Source of the DNA: Himantopus leucocephalus
Taxonomy: Eukaryota; Chordata; Aves; Charadriiformes; Recurvirostridae
NCBI GenBank assembly: GCA_003993805.1
Contig: RSEF01000006.1
Span: 25,223,200 to 25,287,199 of the forward strand
DNA: 64,000 bases
Reading direction: 5' to 3'
The notes beneath the pieces are model-generated. The model was not told where the DNA came from and did no database searches. It saw nothing but the letters and a program-made list of their open reading frames with translations. This document shows, one piece after another, positions 62,640 through 64,000 of this stretch (its first letter is position 1; every line of letters starts with the position of its first letter). The position numbers and the translations under genes were made by a program.

Positions 62640-64000
62640 CTTGTTTATTCTTCCTCCTGTGCTGTCCACTTGTATGAGTCCACCTTGTGTCCAGAAGGCT
62701 CCTGGACAAAACATGGCTGTGCCCTTGGGGAAGCTCTTTCCCCATTGCTATTTCCTTCTGCCTGTGCTCTCTGCACACACTGCATCCTCAGCAGCAGCTC
62801 ACCCTCCTGCCACGGTTCTCTCCTACCACCCCTCACCCAGCAGCCCCAACCCTTCCTTCCAGTCCTCGCTGGACTCTGCCAGCATCTCACTTGTCCCACC
62901 CCAACTACTCCAGCATCTAAACACAAGTTGTTTCCAACACCCCAGTCCATCACCCGACCTTACCCCAACCTCAACTCAGACTACACCACATCCTTACCAC
63001 CCACACCAGTCTCCCAGTATTGCCCTCCATCCTAACCAGATCCTTCGCTGCACCCAAGACCCCAATTCCTCCCTTCAGTCCACATTGCTCCCTCTCAAAC
63101 AATTCATGTCTCCTCTTGAACACTTCTTTCGTCCCTCAGTTCTCTTATTCATCAGCATCAAAGCTCCACTTCCAGCCCTTCCCACAGTGTATTCTTATCT
63201 CTTCTTTTCAGCTCAGACTGTCCCCCATCTCCCCAGCCCCTAGCAGAAACCCCCGGAGCACAAAACATCACAGCAAACTATCCTACTCAGCCAACGTTGA
63301 CTGGGTTTTTTCCCACTGACTCACCAGACTGTTCATCCCACCCAACTGGCAGGTTTCTTTAGCTCTTTAGCACTGTGCCTCAGTCCTGTCCATCCCTGAA
63401 CACCCCACCCCTTCATCCAGGCTTTCTCTGCCATGGCTGAACTCCCCTTCTAAAGCTGTTTATCAACAACCGTCCCTTGCACCTCAGCAAGCTCTCCTAT
63501 AGCTCCCTCAACTCCTGTAGCCAGGTTCCAAGCCCCAGGGTGGCCCCGTCCCACCTTGGCTGGATTGTCCAGTGTCCCTTCACAGTTGCAGATGCTCCCA
63601 GACTCTCCACAGTCAATCCCTGAACACTGTCCTCCATCCTTGCCAGGCTCCTCCATTGCTCCTTCCCTTCTCAGGCCAAGTGGGCCACTGCCATCCTGCT
63701 CCCCGGCCCTCCTGAGCACCCAACCCTCCATCATGCCTTCCATACATGACTGAATCAACTCCAGGCAGGCTGACCCCATCCCAACAAAGCCCCCATGACA
63801 GCATCCTCAAGTGTCCCAAGCCCCTACCAAAACCTGACACAACCCCCTTCTCCAGTCCCCCACAGCCCCGCAGCTCCTGCTAGGACCCCAGCCCCAGCCA
63901 GGGTCTCCTGTAGCTGGAGGCCCCAGATTTACACCGCCCCCAGCCATAGTGGCATCCCTTTGCCTGGGTGCCCCCACGAACCCAGGCCCCCATGCCTGAC
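62640..64000. other. C-rich, G-poor plus-strand tract in ARL3 intron 1
   Basis: More than 1.3 kb is dominated by C, T and A on the plus strand, with very few Gs from about 62,820 to 63,300. Phrases such as TCCCACCCCAACTACTCC and CCAACCTCAACTCAGAC recur without a clear period. The open frame of 203 codons at 62,632-63,243 is Ser/Pro-rich and low in complexity, and I do not consider it coding. On the ARL3 strand the transcript is G-rich here. Confidence 0.6.

Larger units (their letters stand above)
54894..64000 (-). other. ARL3: ARL3 intron 1 (5' part outside the window)
   Basis: At least 9.1 kb carries no exon that I can support. There is no CpG island of the kind expected at the ARL3 promoter, so exon 1 and the promoter lie beyond 64,000. 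Contents seen: an inverted repeat at 57,432-57,504, a poly-A run with an N at 59,068, a MIR-like fragment at 61,335-61,405 and a strongly C-rich plus strand from about 62,640 to the end. Confidence 0.8.

Noticed and set aside
62632..63243. 203-codon Ser/Pro-rich open frame on the plus strand
   Set aside because: It results from the C-rich, G-poor composition, which removes stop codons containing G; there is no domain or conserved motif.
54894..64000. ARL3 exon 1 and promoter within the window
   Set aside because: I searched for a CpG-rich segment and an ATG|gt donor in the right context and found no convincing candidate.

Overview
The window is vertebrate nuclear DNA, most likely from a bird. 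Two genes are split by GT-AG introns and match well-known vertebrate proteins. The repeats include CR1 LINE 3' ends (among them the avian-type antisense tail at 45,061-45,175) and worn MIR-like SINE pieces. There is no bacterial gene organisation, CRISPR array or tRNA that I can see. Three single Ns sit at or near the ends of homopolymer runs (12,434; 29,601; 59,068), as expected of a draft assembly.

Layout. Positions 1-22,345 are the tail of a very long first intron of TRIM8 (+ strand). The RING/B-box exon is not in the window. TRIM8 exons 2-6 lie at 22,346-26,051 and encode the coiled coil and the whole C-terminal region, followed by a homopolymer-rich 3' UTR ending near 27,000. Roughly 27.0-37.6 kb separates the two genes. 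It is GC-rich at first and AT-richer later, holds several blocks that look like conserved non-coding DNA, and contains one old CR1 3' end. ARL3 lies on the - strand: its last exon is at 37,893-37,940 and exons 5, 4, 3 and 2 are at 46,712, 48,861, 53,505 and 54,750. Exon 1, which by deduction carries only the ATG codon, is beyond the right edge, so 54,894-64,000 is ARL3 intron 1.

The tail-to-tail TRIM8/ARL3 pair is the same neighbour arrangement as on human 10q24.32. TRIM8 is a TRIM-family E3 ubiquitin ligase acting in cytokine/NF-kB and p53 signalling. ARL3 is the small GTPase that releases lipidated cargo inside cilia. I see no functional link between them beyond conserved adjacency.

I found no undescribed multi-gene system. 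The most interesting structures are: a repeat-poor TRIM8 intron 1 with homeodomain-site-rich blocks and a TATA/CCAAT pair; a 32-nt TRIM8 microexon; an ARL3 gene in which every observed exon is a multiple of three; and an ancient CR1 in ARL3 intron 5 that was broken twice by younger CR1s in opposite orientations.
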